From the NCBI GenBank assembly GCA_034509495.1, contig CM067525.1, forward strand, positions 965,348 to 1,029,347: a stretch of 64,000 nt of DNA, read 5' to 3'. Under the pieces are notes generated by a model that worked only from the letters and a program-made list of their open reading frames with translations, was not told the origin of the DNA and did no database searches. Below, piece by piece: positions 23,459 to 33,733 of the stretch. Both the position numbers and the translations under genes were made by a program. This DNA comes from Acestrorhynchus altus. Its lineage: Eukaryota > Chordata > Actinopteri > Characiformes > Acestrorhynchidae. Every line of letters begins with the position of its first letter. The first letter of the stretch is position 1.

Positions 23459-23615
23459 CCCCGCCCCCTCTCTCTGATCAATCAGAGTCTGTATGCAGGT
23501 TGAGCACCAGCCCCGCCCCCTCTCTCTGATCAGTCAGAGTCTGTATGCAGGTTGAGGATAAGCCCCGCCCCCTCTCTCAGATCTGATATGCAGGTTGATC
23601 ATGTACACGTGGACA
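23459..23615 (+). repeat. 52-bp minisatellite, locus 1
   Basis: The CCCCGCCCC starts lie at 23459, 23511 and 23563, giving a period of 52 bases. The third unit is shortened. Each full unit contains CTCTGATCAGTCAGAG (or a variant), whose outer six bases pair around a 4-base loop, and TGTATGCAGGTTGA. The array ends in GGTTGATCATGT, CACGTGGACAGAGCAGTAA, exactly as at 42070-42110. Confidence 0.85.
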
Positions 23616-23627
23616 GAGCAGTAAACA

Positions 23628-23660
23628 TATGGCTGTCCATAAATATTTGGACACAGTGTC
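23628..23660 (+). mobile_element. Tc1-type terminal-repeat-like scrap
   Basis: GGCTGTCCATAAATATTTGG followed by ACACAGTGTC resembles terminal repeats of fish Tc1-like elements. It stands alone, so assignment is weak. Confidence 0.35.
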
Positions 23661-24059
23661 GATCACTCAGCACTGCGCTGCAGTTTTCTTGCATTTCAGT
23701 GGTTCCACAGAGTGCAGAGTCATATCGGGGATGCGTGTCCCCCCCCAGGGGGCATTTAGTGGAGATGTGGTGTGTGTAATTACTGTGTGTGTATGAGTGT
23801 GTGAATGATTATCAATAGCTCTTCTGCTCCAGATATTTATCAGCTGCTTCTCCACTTCGTTACACGTTATTCGCTGCACTTGCTGAAGCCCTGGTATTAG
23901 CAGGCAGATGTGTGTGGAGGAAGGAGGGAGATGTATGGAGGAGAACGAGGGATGATGGAGGAGATCTCATCATGCTAAATGTGTTCCTGCTTGCAGATCA
24001 GGCTTCGCCACTTCAGGCAGTGGAACTGATTAAGTGGAACGGCAGAGACTGGAGGCGTC

Positions 24060-24061
<2 letters not shown>

Positions 24062-24153
<92 letters not shown>

Positions 24154-24162
24154 AGAGAGAGT
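24062..24162. repeat. TG array joined to GA array
   Basis: A TG array of about 25 units passes directly into a GA array of about 20 units with little interruption. Confidence 0.9.
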
Positions 24163-24240
24163 GAGACGGACTGCAGGCCAAATAGCTTTGTGTTCAAAAC
24201 TCAAAACATCTGCAGGCAGCTGAAAGCCTTATACACACAT

Positions 24241-24247
24241 ACAGAGA

Positions 24248-24295
<48 letters not shown>

Positions 24296-24612
24296 GGACA
24301 GAGAAGGAGAGAGGCAAGTAGGAAGGAAAAAAAGTGAAGGATCAGAGAATTAGAGAGGAAAAGAAGAGAAAGAGATAAGAGGAGAGAAAAGGGCAGAGAG
24401 ATGAGCGAGAGCAAGAAAGGGGGTTGAGAGAAAACGAGGGAGTGAATATAAAGAGAAAGTAGGGAAGAAAGAGAAAGGTGGTAGAAGATCATTAGATACG
24501 AAAAGAGAGAACGGAGGGAGAGAGAAGGGAGAGGAAATAGATAAATGAGAAGAGAGAAAAGGGCGAAGGGAGGGAGAGAGGGAGAGCGAGCAAGAATTGT
24601 GGGGGGGGAGTG
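24241..24612. repeat. GA microsatellite and purine-rich tract
   Basis: A GA array (24250-24292) leads into about 320 bases of almost pure A/G on the plus strand, ending in a G run at 24601-24608. Such mirror-poor purine tracts can form triplexes. Open frames here are artefacts. Confidence 0.85.
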
Positions 24613-25230
24613 GGTCAAGGTTATGGCAATGTTGTTTCAGTGTTATTTCAAGATTGTATCAATGCTGTTCCAATAATCTGTTTCATAGCTCATCATTTTG
24701 AAACACAGTGTTGAATTGTGTTTAATCTTTAAACGTTATTTCAACGTTTCAGCTCTTCACTGTGTATTCTGCACTGAATCAGCGTCATGGTTAAATCAGC
24801 GTCGTTTCGGTGCTGCTTCCACAACGTTATCACTTCTCCAATGAAAACCCTAAATATCGAGATGGTAATATCGCATCTGTTACGCAGGATATCATCTGTG
24901 TGTGATTTAGTCCCAGGGTTTGGGTTTGTGTGGAACTGGTTCGGTTCCGGAGGGACGAGGTTCTACAGAGTACAGTCTTGTTCAGATTGTCGTAGAAACA
25001 TCGTGATTAACGGTTATTATTAAGATGTGCTGAGTTTCTGCTCACAGATCCACACTATCGTACATCACCGTTTCTCAACACATCCACGTACGAGGTCTTA
25101 GTCACATCGTCCAGCTCAGTGCAACAGCGATTCATACAGGAGAAGACAGAAAGACAGCAGAGGCCAAAGAGAGGGAGTGAAGACGGGAACAGTTAGAAAG
25201 GGAGAGAAAGAAAGGGGAGAGGGATACAAT
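24613..25230. other. Unique sequence, nothing recognised
   Basis: No supported gene was seen. It becomes purine-rich again from about 25140. Confidence 0.3.
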
Positions 25231-25309
25231 GAGAGAGAGAGAGAGAGAGAGAGAGATATGCTCTCACCACATAATGCACAGAGAGAGATAATTGTATGCA
25301 AATTCAAGA

Positions 25310-25365
<56 letters not shown>
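25231..25365. repeat. GA array and CA array
   Basis: A GA array lies at 25231-25257 and a CA array of 27 units at 25312-25365. Confidence 0.9.
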
Positions 25366-25367
<2 letters not shown>

Positions 25368-25464
25368 GAGGAGGCTGCTGATATTGGATGGTTTCCTTTC
25401 CTCTCACTGTGATCCAGCCTGAGAGGCTGTTTTACATATTCATCTGAATAAGATAATCATACAA

Positions 25465-25500
<36 letters not shown>

Positions 25501-25559
25501 GTCTCTCTCTGTCTCTCTCTCTTTCTCTCTCTCTCTCTGTCCCTTACTCTCTGTCCCTC

Positions 25560-25600
<41 letters not shown>

Positions 25601-25668
25601 GTCTCTCTCTCTCTCTCTGTCTCTCTCTCTCTCTCTCTCTGTCCCTCTCTCTCTCTCTCTCTCTCTCT

Positions 25669-25703
<35 letters not shown>
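25465..25703. repeat. Long CT microsatellite
   Basis: About 240 bases of CT repeat are interrupted by GT and CCC steps. Confidence 0.9.
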
Positions 25704-25705
<2 letters not shown>

Positions 25706-25756
25706 AGTGTGGTAGTTTTTTTTATTATTATTTTAATGGACACACACACACACATG

Positions 25757-26302
25757 GAAGATAAAGGTGATCAGGATCAATAACTGATGATAACTGTATT
25801 CTGATCTGATCAATATTTATTGATCTACTCATACAGAAGTGGTGTCTCTCAGTACGGCGTCGGGTTTAACGCAACACACCAGACGTCTCTGCATGGAGGT
25901 GTAGAGGTTCCTAATGGTGTCCTGTGATGATCCATCTCATGCAGCTTGAATGTTCTCACTCAGTTCTGCAGATGGTGTGGTAGGGGTGGAGTGTTGATAG
26001 AGCGTCCAATAGCGTCCCACACATTTCCAATCAGGGACAGGTCTGGAGATGAGCTACCGACCACGGCGTAGTATCTGTGTCTTCAAGACGAGATCTTGAG
26101 ATGGCAGCAGTGTGTGGACGAGCGTCGTCCTGTTGGAACAGAGCACTGGAGTGTGTGTTCAGAAAAGGTAGAACCACTGGTTGCAGAACCTCATTCATGT
26201 AACGTTGGTCTGTTAAATGAAGATCAAAGGTGATCTGGCATCGTACGTAACTGCACCCACACCATCACACCAGACCTTCTGGACGTGTGATGCGTGACAC
26301 AC
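25757..26302 (-). pseudogene. Tc1-like family B, longest continuous copy
   Basis: Reading the minus strand, it runs from upstream of the second aspartate (block homologous to LFQQDNARPHT) through the glutamate block (SLIENVW-type) to MQRRL-CCVKPDAVLRDTTS and the 3' tail with CAATATTTATTGATCTACTC. Frameshifts and stops break it. The N-terminal half is missing. Confidence 0.8.
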
Positions 26303-29098
26303 CATTGCTCACGGTGCTGTTTCAGTGTTTTAGAGATAAGAAGGTAGAGTTTGTTCAGCATGTCTGAGGGCTGCTGGATGTTGTTTTCAGCTCCTTGATT
26401 GGATTTCGGGACTTTGTGAGAAGAATAGACAATTGCCTGCATGACAGTCAGTGCACTGATTTTATAGGGATCATTACACAGTCAACTACACCAGAACCCA
26501 AAGCTGGAGCCGAGCAGAAGCTCTCATTCATGTTCACTGTGGAGTCTAGATTGTTTTTCTTCAGCTCTGTTGGTGCGAGGAATGAAGGGGTCTGCCCAAA
26601 CACACATTTGTTGCCATGTGTGGCAGCGATATCAGACTCTGTGCCAGTTCTGGTGTTAAATGTCCTGATCCGGGAAATGACAGATGGAGATTTTCAGAGA
26701 AGGCTTTGTGAAAGTAGGAGAATTCTGTAGGAGGAGTAAAAGCTACACACAGGTTCTGGATTTCCATTTTGTGAGCGATAACGAGTTGGCAGATCATCTC
26801 TGGACCAAGTAGGGCTGAGCAGTATATCCTAAATATTGATATTCATTTTGAACACAGTTCAATATATCTGTCCTCACGGACGCAGGGATGCTTGGTTGAA
26901 AAGCTATGTAACTTACTGTTTACGTTTATATTTGTATGTGTGAATCTGAAGTTCACTAAGTAGGGAGTATGGAGGTATTTGAGATTCAGACAGAAGTGTC
27001 CGTTTACTTTTTGATTTTATGAGTAGTTGTAGCTGATATGCTAATGCGGTGGGAGGAGGTTGATACTTCGCTGGTGATTTTGCCTGACAGCTGTAGGTGG
27101 CGCCCTGACACCACCATAGACTTTAATGATGGCCAGCTAACGACCCACCCATGATTACGTCACGACAACCAGCAGCTACTCCTCCTGAACGAGCACAGAC
27201 AAAGGAGGCTGTGCTAAACAGCCGCTGGCGGAGCTTTTATTTGGGGACGTGTGGGCGGGGTCAATGGTATTAAATTGTCTGTTGTTTGTCAGCTCAGGTT
27301 TGTACTCCTCAGTGTTGAGGGACATGTGTGAAAGGTCTCAGTTTCACGTTTAATCTTCCTGGCAGTGACTCTGGTCCATCATGCTGTTCTGGTGTGACCT
27401 CCATTTCAGTGCCAGGTCTGAAGGAGGAGAACAGCTTCAGAGCTTTATGCTTCAGCTCTCTGGAGCTCCATGTCCAGTAATGCCGGCCTCTCCCTCAAAC
27501 AAGATCCAAGTCCAGAATGTTGTGAGCACCTTTCCTACAAGACTGACCGATACTGATTTAGGCTGAATCCAATTTCCTCCCGAGGATGATAAATGACCAC
27601 ATACGGAATCATTTTTCTTCAGCTTTTGTCCAGCATGTATTGCAAACAGCGAGATTGTCTTCACTTGCTGTGAAAAACCATGTTAAATCCATGCTGAAAT
27701 CTCTTTACTCCCTCATTAGTATTTGTATTCTTCCCCGATCTGTGCCAAGCATGTGCCACGTTGGCCGAGCGATGTGGGTCAGGAAGCTCCTGCCAGCAGC
27801 GTCTTCGCTCGGCCAGTGTGCACTGCCATCGGCTGGCCATTGGAATCGCTGTTTTATGGCTCAAAGGACCATTCAAGCACCTTTATTTTTAAGGGTGTTC
27901 TGGTAGTTTGGTAGAGCTGGAATAAAATGCTGAATCGGGAAGAAAAAGCCAACATCATTGAAGTGAAAATCTGAACTGAGTCAATTTCCTGAATCACATT
28001 AGAAATGATTCATCAAATAGTGACTCATTTCACTACAGGGATGCTGGTTTCGGATGGTTTTTAACGTCTCTTCTCATAATACGACTATAAAAAGGCCATT
28101 GCCTGGCATCAGCAGGCACACTGATGTTTAGAGACTTGATAAATGAGACGGGAAAGATGTTTCTGTTTGGGCATTGTGGGAAATTGACTATTCAGGACAC
28201 ACACAGAACGTATTGTCTGATTCTCGGTGTGCATTTAGAACACCAATCTACCGCTGTAAATTGTTTTGGCTTCGGAAGATTGCATAGCACGCTGCAAGAC
28301 GCGGAAGCCCGTTCCAGCCCGTCTTCCACGCAGTCGGAATAATATGACTCCTCCTCCTCAAATTCCTACTATCAGCCACTCCTTTGTCTCTTTTTTCCCA
28401 ACCCCCTGCTTGCAACGAGCACTTCTGAACGAGATGAGTCATGCCAAAGGGTCCGACGACGAAGGGGAGTTGAAGCGTAATGGATAGAGGGGGAAAGAAA
28501 CAATGAAGTGCTTCTACATGGCTGCAGCTGCAGGCCGAGGGCTTTGATTGAAACGAGACTCACAGCAGGCTTCCGTTCCTCCTTACTGCTTCTGTCGGGC
28601 CCTAAGTAAGGGTGGCAGTAATGGAACATCGAGAACGTGGACCTGGAGACATGTTCACCATACACTGTGTCTTATAATAATGAGCAGTCTGAGGAGTCCA
28701 TCCATGGACTCATAAATCTGAAGAGGTTCTGTTCTGTGGTGTCCAGGTGGTATTGGGATGTTGGTAGCAGATCACTGGACGAAATACCCTAAAAATCGGA
28801 GATGCTTCTCAAACGATGGCTCATATATGATGGACTCCATGGTGCTCGGTCTCCAGTCTTTATGGATTCTGTATTTTGAGGGCAAATTTGGATACATATC
28901 TGCCTTCCAAAGCTTATTATTCCAGTGAGGAAAATGGAGTTGTATCTAAATTTTGGAAGGTGGCCCACGCCTGGATCTCCTCCCACCTTCCACCTCCCCA
29001 TCACCTCCCTTATCTCTTTCTTTGCTCCTTGCTGGGAGACTCTGCTTCAAGTACCTAACTAAAAGCTGCTCCAAAATCCAAGATCAGGCTGCTCCCGA
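26303..29098. other. Mostly unique sequence
   Basis: 26808-26900 begins GTAGGGCTGAGCAGTATATC, like fish miniature elements that start AGGGCTGGGCAATAT, but the rest is too decayed to assign. No gene is supported elsewhere. Confidence 0.3.
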
Positions 29099-29171
29099 GG
29101 TAGGTCGAGTTCTCGGTAGGACGAGTTCTCGGTAGGACGAGTTCTCGGTAGGACGAGTTCTTGGTAGGACG
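29099..29171 (+). repeat. 16-bp tandem repeat
   Basis: Units of CGAGTTCTCGGTAGGA start at 29106, 29122, 29138 and 29154. They are near-identical except C to T in the last. Each unit contains the short palindrome CGAGTTCTCG. Confidence 0.9.
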
Positions 29172-30884
29172 GCCCTATGATGACTCGATCAGTCAAACAG
29201 TTTAACCAGACTGCGTGATGGTGTGAGCAGGTTTGTTCAGTTCTTGGAAGTCGTTTTGTTAGATCTTGTGGTTCTAACATGGGTGGCTTCATTTCCACCT
29301 ATTAATGTTGGTGTTTTATGTTCCCTTCACGTAGTACAAGGGTTGCATGTGGCTTGGCAAGGGTCACTTACATCCAGCAGATGTAGACTGTGTTTCTCAG
29401 CTGTATATGAAGGATCTTTCACTTTGGGACTTCAAAACCTGTTTTAGTCTAAATGTAAAATATCTCATATATCGGAAACCCACCATCATGCTGCTCTGAT
29501 AGATCTGGCGTGAAATGGCTGCTGGGCGGCTCTGCGGTCGGATATTAGTCCCGAGAGAAGTGGTGTTCTATATCATAACTTAATTTTGGGAGATGGTCCA
29601 GGCCACAGTCACCTCCTAATCAGTTTATATAAACAGCATCATCGCTTTCAACAGCTTCGCACCCTTCACCTCACCATCGCCGCCCTTCTAACCTTTCTTC
29701 GATTTGGCTTCATGTTCCTACCCAAACGCAGCTCCGAGCTCCAGCCCAAAGCATCAGAGTTCGTCTTCTTCGTGAGGCAAACTAGAAGACTCCCTTTAAA
29801 TAGTGGATGTGCACTGATGAATCTCTTTCGGGATTACTCGGATTTCTTGACCAAGGAAATCTGAGTTTTCTTCTTTCCTGACCACTTGAATAATCAGACA
29901 ACTGCAGAAGTCTGATTATTGACAGCATGCGTGCAGCTCTACGCTGAAACCTGTAACGCACTCGGAATTCGAGGCTGCGTATCTTTCCGAGAGAAATGAG
30001 TTCTCAATCTGTGACGAGCGCTGGAGGAGGACAGTGATGGTGAAACAGTCTGACAGTTTGCATAACAGCTCGGCAGCCTGTGCTGAATCGACTCGGGGTA
30101 ACTTTTGGAGAAATAAGCAGCGAGAAGTGTGCTGCTATATGACCTTAAAACGTGCGAGGACAGATGCGTTTCGTAAAGAAAAATTCGTTCGGGAACGAAG
30201 ATGACGTGTTACACAACGTACAGCTCGTCATTTTGCCGGAATGCTTTTGATGCTGAACACAAAAGATACTGAAGCCGTTATTTGGTTCTGAAATTGCGCT
30301 CGAAAGCAGGCTTTGATTGCTTTCCCACAGAGACTTCAGACACACGGAATGTGCTCTTTTCATATATTGCTGCTGTCACACACGAACCTCGTATCTCCAT
30401 ATACTTTCTTCTATTTTATGCATAATGTGACGCTGGCTGGCAGTTTATGATGAATGAACCAATAGAAATAGTCCAAAACGGAATAAAATCGTTTGTTATT
30501 GACTTTCATGGGAAGTTGAGACATGTTTGTCCTTAATAATGAGATACAAGGTTTTTGTCCAGAAGCAGAAATGTGCTTTATTCCGAGGCTGAGCTGAATA
30601 ATACAGCTTAAGCATTTTGAAATATGAGTTCAGAGAAATTATGATGCAGGATATGATTAAAACCTGAACAGGAGAAACGGCACTTCTCCACCTTTAGTAT
30701 GTCATATGGGTGTGGTAACAGTGATCACAGTGAACACACGGCTGAGGAGGGTCCCCATCAGTGTCCACTGTCTCTGTCCTTTTATCTGCCCTGTCTGTCT
30801 GTCTCTCGCTCTCGCCCTTTCCTTCTGTCTGTGAAATTGTGTGAAATAACAAACTCGAAGTCAAATTCATTAAACCCATGTCTG

Positions 30885-30888
<4 letters not shown>
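29172..30888. other. Unique sequence with a small ATCTGATTA patch
   Basis: 29810-29930 holds TCGGATTTCTTGACC, AAATCTGAG, ATAATCAGACA and GTCTGATTATTG, the motif type of 4146-5080. No gene is supported. Confidence 0.35.
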
Positions 30889-30936
<48 letters not shown>

Positions 30937-31023
30937 TTTTCAATGTCGCAGCTGATTAGATCCTCACTGCAGGAGTTCCCCTCTCTCAGCTTCTTCCTGT
31001 CTGCGTGTGCTTGATATTTTGAA

Positions 31024-31085
<62 letters not shown>

Positions 31086-31198
31086 GGAGGTTGACTGTTC
31101 TGTTGATTTCTTCTCTGTGCCAAGCCCGTCTTAAAATAGCTGATTTTAGTAGGACAGCAAGACGGAGACTGAGACACAGACATGGAGATAGAATGAAC

Positions 31199-31253
<55 letters not shown>
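30889..31253. repeat. Two TG arrays and one AG array
   Basis: TG arrays lie at 30889-30933 and 31026-31082, and an AG array at 31200-31253. They form the left part of a 2.9-kb microsatellite cluster. Confidence 0.9.
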
Positions 31254-31520
31254 ATCATTGGGCACAAAGCAGTAATATCCCTTGGCATTGGTTGCTAACG
31301 TGTTGCTATGGTATGGTTGTTACTTGTTAAGGTGTTGCCATGGCAGTTGTTTGCTGCTATAAAGGGTTGCTTGGCTTGCTTGCTAAGGAGTTGCTATGGT
31401 ATCCGTGGTGAGTGCTATGGTGTGTCAGGCGGTTGCAGTGTTTTTTACTCGTCATTATGAGAGCAGACTGTCTTCGTCCAGGCCGTTTACACGTCACTGT
31501 CAATTAAACCGTGACATTGG

Positions 31521-31551
31521 GGGTGTTCTAAAACTTTTGACTGGAAGTGTA
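31521..31551 (+). mobile_element. Tc1/mariner terminal-repeat-like scrap
   Basis: GGTGTTCTAAAACTTTTGAC followed by TGGAAGTGTA is like the end of a common fish Tc1/mariner miniature element. Only one end is seen. Confidence 0.45.
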
Positions 31552-31839
31552 TTTTCACAAAGTAGTCAACTTGCAAAAATCACTGGCGGAGGGAGAGAAA
31601 AGTGTGTGTGTGTGTTTGTGTGTGAGATGAGGGGGAGCGAGAGCTGCAGAGAGGGTGCTCCGGGTTGAAAAGATGGAGGAGGAGACGGAGGAGTGGAGAG
31701 AGTGAGCGCGAGAACAACAGGATGTGTGTAGTTGCTGAGAATTAATCAGAAGGCAACAAAGCGCACAACCAGTTTCTCCTGAGAGGATCGATTCATTTAA
31801 AAGAGCTCATCAAGATCCTTCTGTCACCCCCCCCCTTCA

Positions 31840-31841
<2 letters not shown>

Positions 31842-31914
<73 letters not shown>

Positions 31915-32067
31915 TTTTAAAGCAGAGCGATATTGAGTGTGTCTTTGGGCTTCTCCTGGTTAATTATCTCGCAGCAGCAGCAGCAGCAGCAGCCAGCCTT
32001 GGACAGATGAGACGCTGTCTGGCCTCAACTCTGTCAAGATTTATAGCTCCCTTTCTGCAGGGGCAAT

Positions 32068-32123
<56 letters not shown>
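31842..32123. repeat. Opposed CA and TG arrays with a CAG run between
   Basis: A CA array of about 35 units (31842-31912), a (GCA)n run at 31971-31993, and a TG array of about 26 units (32071-32123). The CA and TG arrays are complementary on one strand across about 158 bases. Confidence 0.9.
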
Positions 32124-32125
<2 letters not shown>

Positions 32126-32289
32126 CGTCCTAGGCATTGTGTACACTGAAATGTGGAGATGGTATCTTTGAAACACCAGCACCCAGATACCTCCACGTTT
32201 TGTGGCCATGTGTCTGACGACGGGGCAAAGCGGTGAAAACAAAGGATGCAATTTTCTTTATTGGAAAATAGACTGCAGTGCTTCGTCCT

Positions 32290-32360
32290 GCAGGACCGGC
32301 GCGGAGGACGGGGGGCCGGGGTGCGCAGAGGACGGGGGGGCCGGGGGGCCGGAGTGCAGC
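32290..32360 (+). repeat. G-rich imperfect tandem repeat, quadruplex candidate
   Basis: Two imperfect copies of GAGGACGGGGGGCCGGGG stand in tandem, giving four G runs of four or more on the plus strand within about 45 bases. This meets the usual G-quadruplex pattern. Confidence 0.7.
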
Positions 32361-32751
32361 AGTTTGGTGTTTTTGGTTTTTTTTGCTTTAACACAACAGA
32401 GAACCCCGGCCTTTACCTGCTTTTAAATCACATACGTTTGAGCAGGACAGTCGCCAAAGTTCTCCATCTCTGGCTCAGGAACTAGGTTGTCCAGAACCGT
32501 TGCTCACTGCTCTGGTTCTTACACTCCTGAAAAGAGAACCTTGTGGGAATAATATTGGAATAATTAACATAGGGTTCTTTAAGGTTAAGGTTCACTCATT
32601 TCAACATACACACCTGCCCTGCACTTTATAGTGTGTTTTCTGCTCTTGATACATCTGATCCTAATCTAACTCACCAGCTGTTTAACAAGCCGAGCTGGTG
32701 TCCTGCGTCCAGAAGCCCAGAAGTTACTGCTCCATGGTCAGCGACAAGATC
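32361..32751. other. Unique sequence with a small GGTTCTTT repeat
   Basis: GAGAACCTTGTGGGAATAAT and AGGGTTCTTTAAGGTTAAGG at 32535-32600 belong to the same loose type as 17545-17640. No gene is supported. Confidence 0.3.
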
Positions 32752-33150
32752 AGGGTCTGGTGTCATGGTGTGGTTGCAGTTTTGGTGCTATATTCCAACA
32801 GGATCTCATCTTGAAGACACAGATACTACGCCGTGGTCAGTCTCATCTCCAGACCTGTCCCTGATTGAAAATGTGTGGACGCTATTGGACGCTCTATCAA
32901 CACTCCACCCCTACCACACCATCTGCAGAACTGAGTGAGAACATTCAAGCTACATGGGATGGATCATCACAGGACACCATTAGGAACCTCTACACCTCCA
33001 TGCAGAGACGTCTGGCGTGTTGTGTTAAACCCGATGCCGTACTGAGAGACACCACTTCTGTAGATCAATAAATATTGATCAGATCAGACTACAGTTATCA
33101 TCAGTTATTGATCCTGATCACCTTCATCTTCCCAACAGAACTGCAATCCC
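32752..33150 (+). pseudogene. Tc1-like family B copy with internal deletions
   Basis: GTCTGGTGTCATGGTGTGG and ATTCCAACAGGATCTC are stubs of the region around the second aspartate. The glutamate block (SPDLSLIENVW) and SENIQATWDGSSQDTIRNLY, MQRRLACCVKPDAVL follow, then the 3' tail to 33150. One base is missing after AATGTGTGG relative to the 62.9-kb copy, shifting the frame. Confidence 0.8.
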
Positions 33151-33250
33151 AGCTGTATACCAGTATGTGAGGCCCAGTATTTCCATTCTGTGTCGCAGTC
33201 AAATGTACAGTTTTCCTCACACTGCATTATTTTTTCTCTCTAACACTTTT

Positions 33251-33251
<1 letters not shown>

Positions 33252-33309
<58 letters not shown>

Positions 33310-33430
33310 CACACACTCCCCTCTGGCGCTGCTGTTTGACACATATGGCTTGTTATGCAGCCTGGTGTCCTTGAGATTGAAAATATCATTATGGCTCTTC
33401 TCACCATGGCTTTCAGTGTGAAAACACACA

Positions 33431-33508
<78 letters not shown>

Positions 33509-33694
33509 ATGCCTGGCACATGCCTGTTTACTCTCTTGCCTTGGCATTTATATTATATCCAGCCCACACACAGGCACAGCCATGCCCTTACACACTTCTC
33601 CCTCTTTCTAATGACATGAGCATGAATACATTTCCATGCCTATGGGATTCCTACATATACCCCCCACCCCCACACACACACACACAAACACACT

Positions 33695-33732
<38 letters not shown>
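33252..33732. repeat. Three long CA arrays
   Basis: CA arrays lie at 33252-33307, 33424-33507 and 33671-33732. Minor interruptions (CATA, CTCACC) show ageing. Confidence 0.9.

Positions 33733-33733
<1 letters not shown>

Noticed and set aside
23459..23615. CRISPR-like array
   Set aside because: The 52-base units are head-to-tail copies with no unique spacers, in vertebrate DNA. It is a minisatellite.
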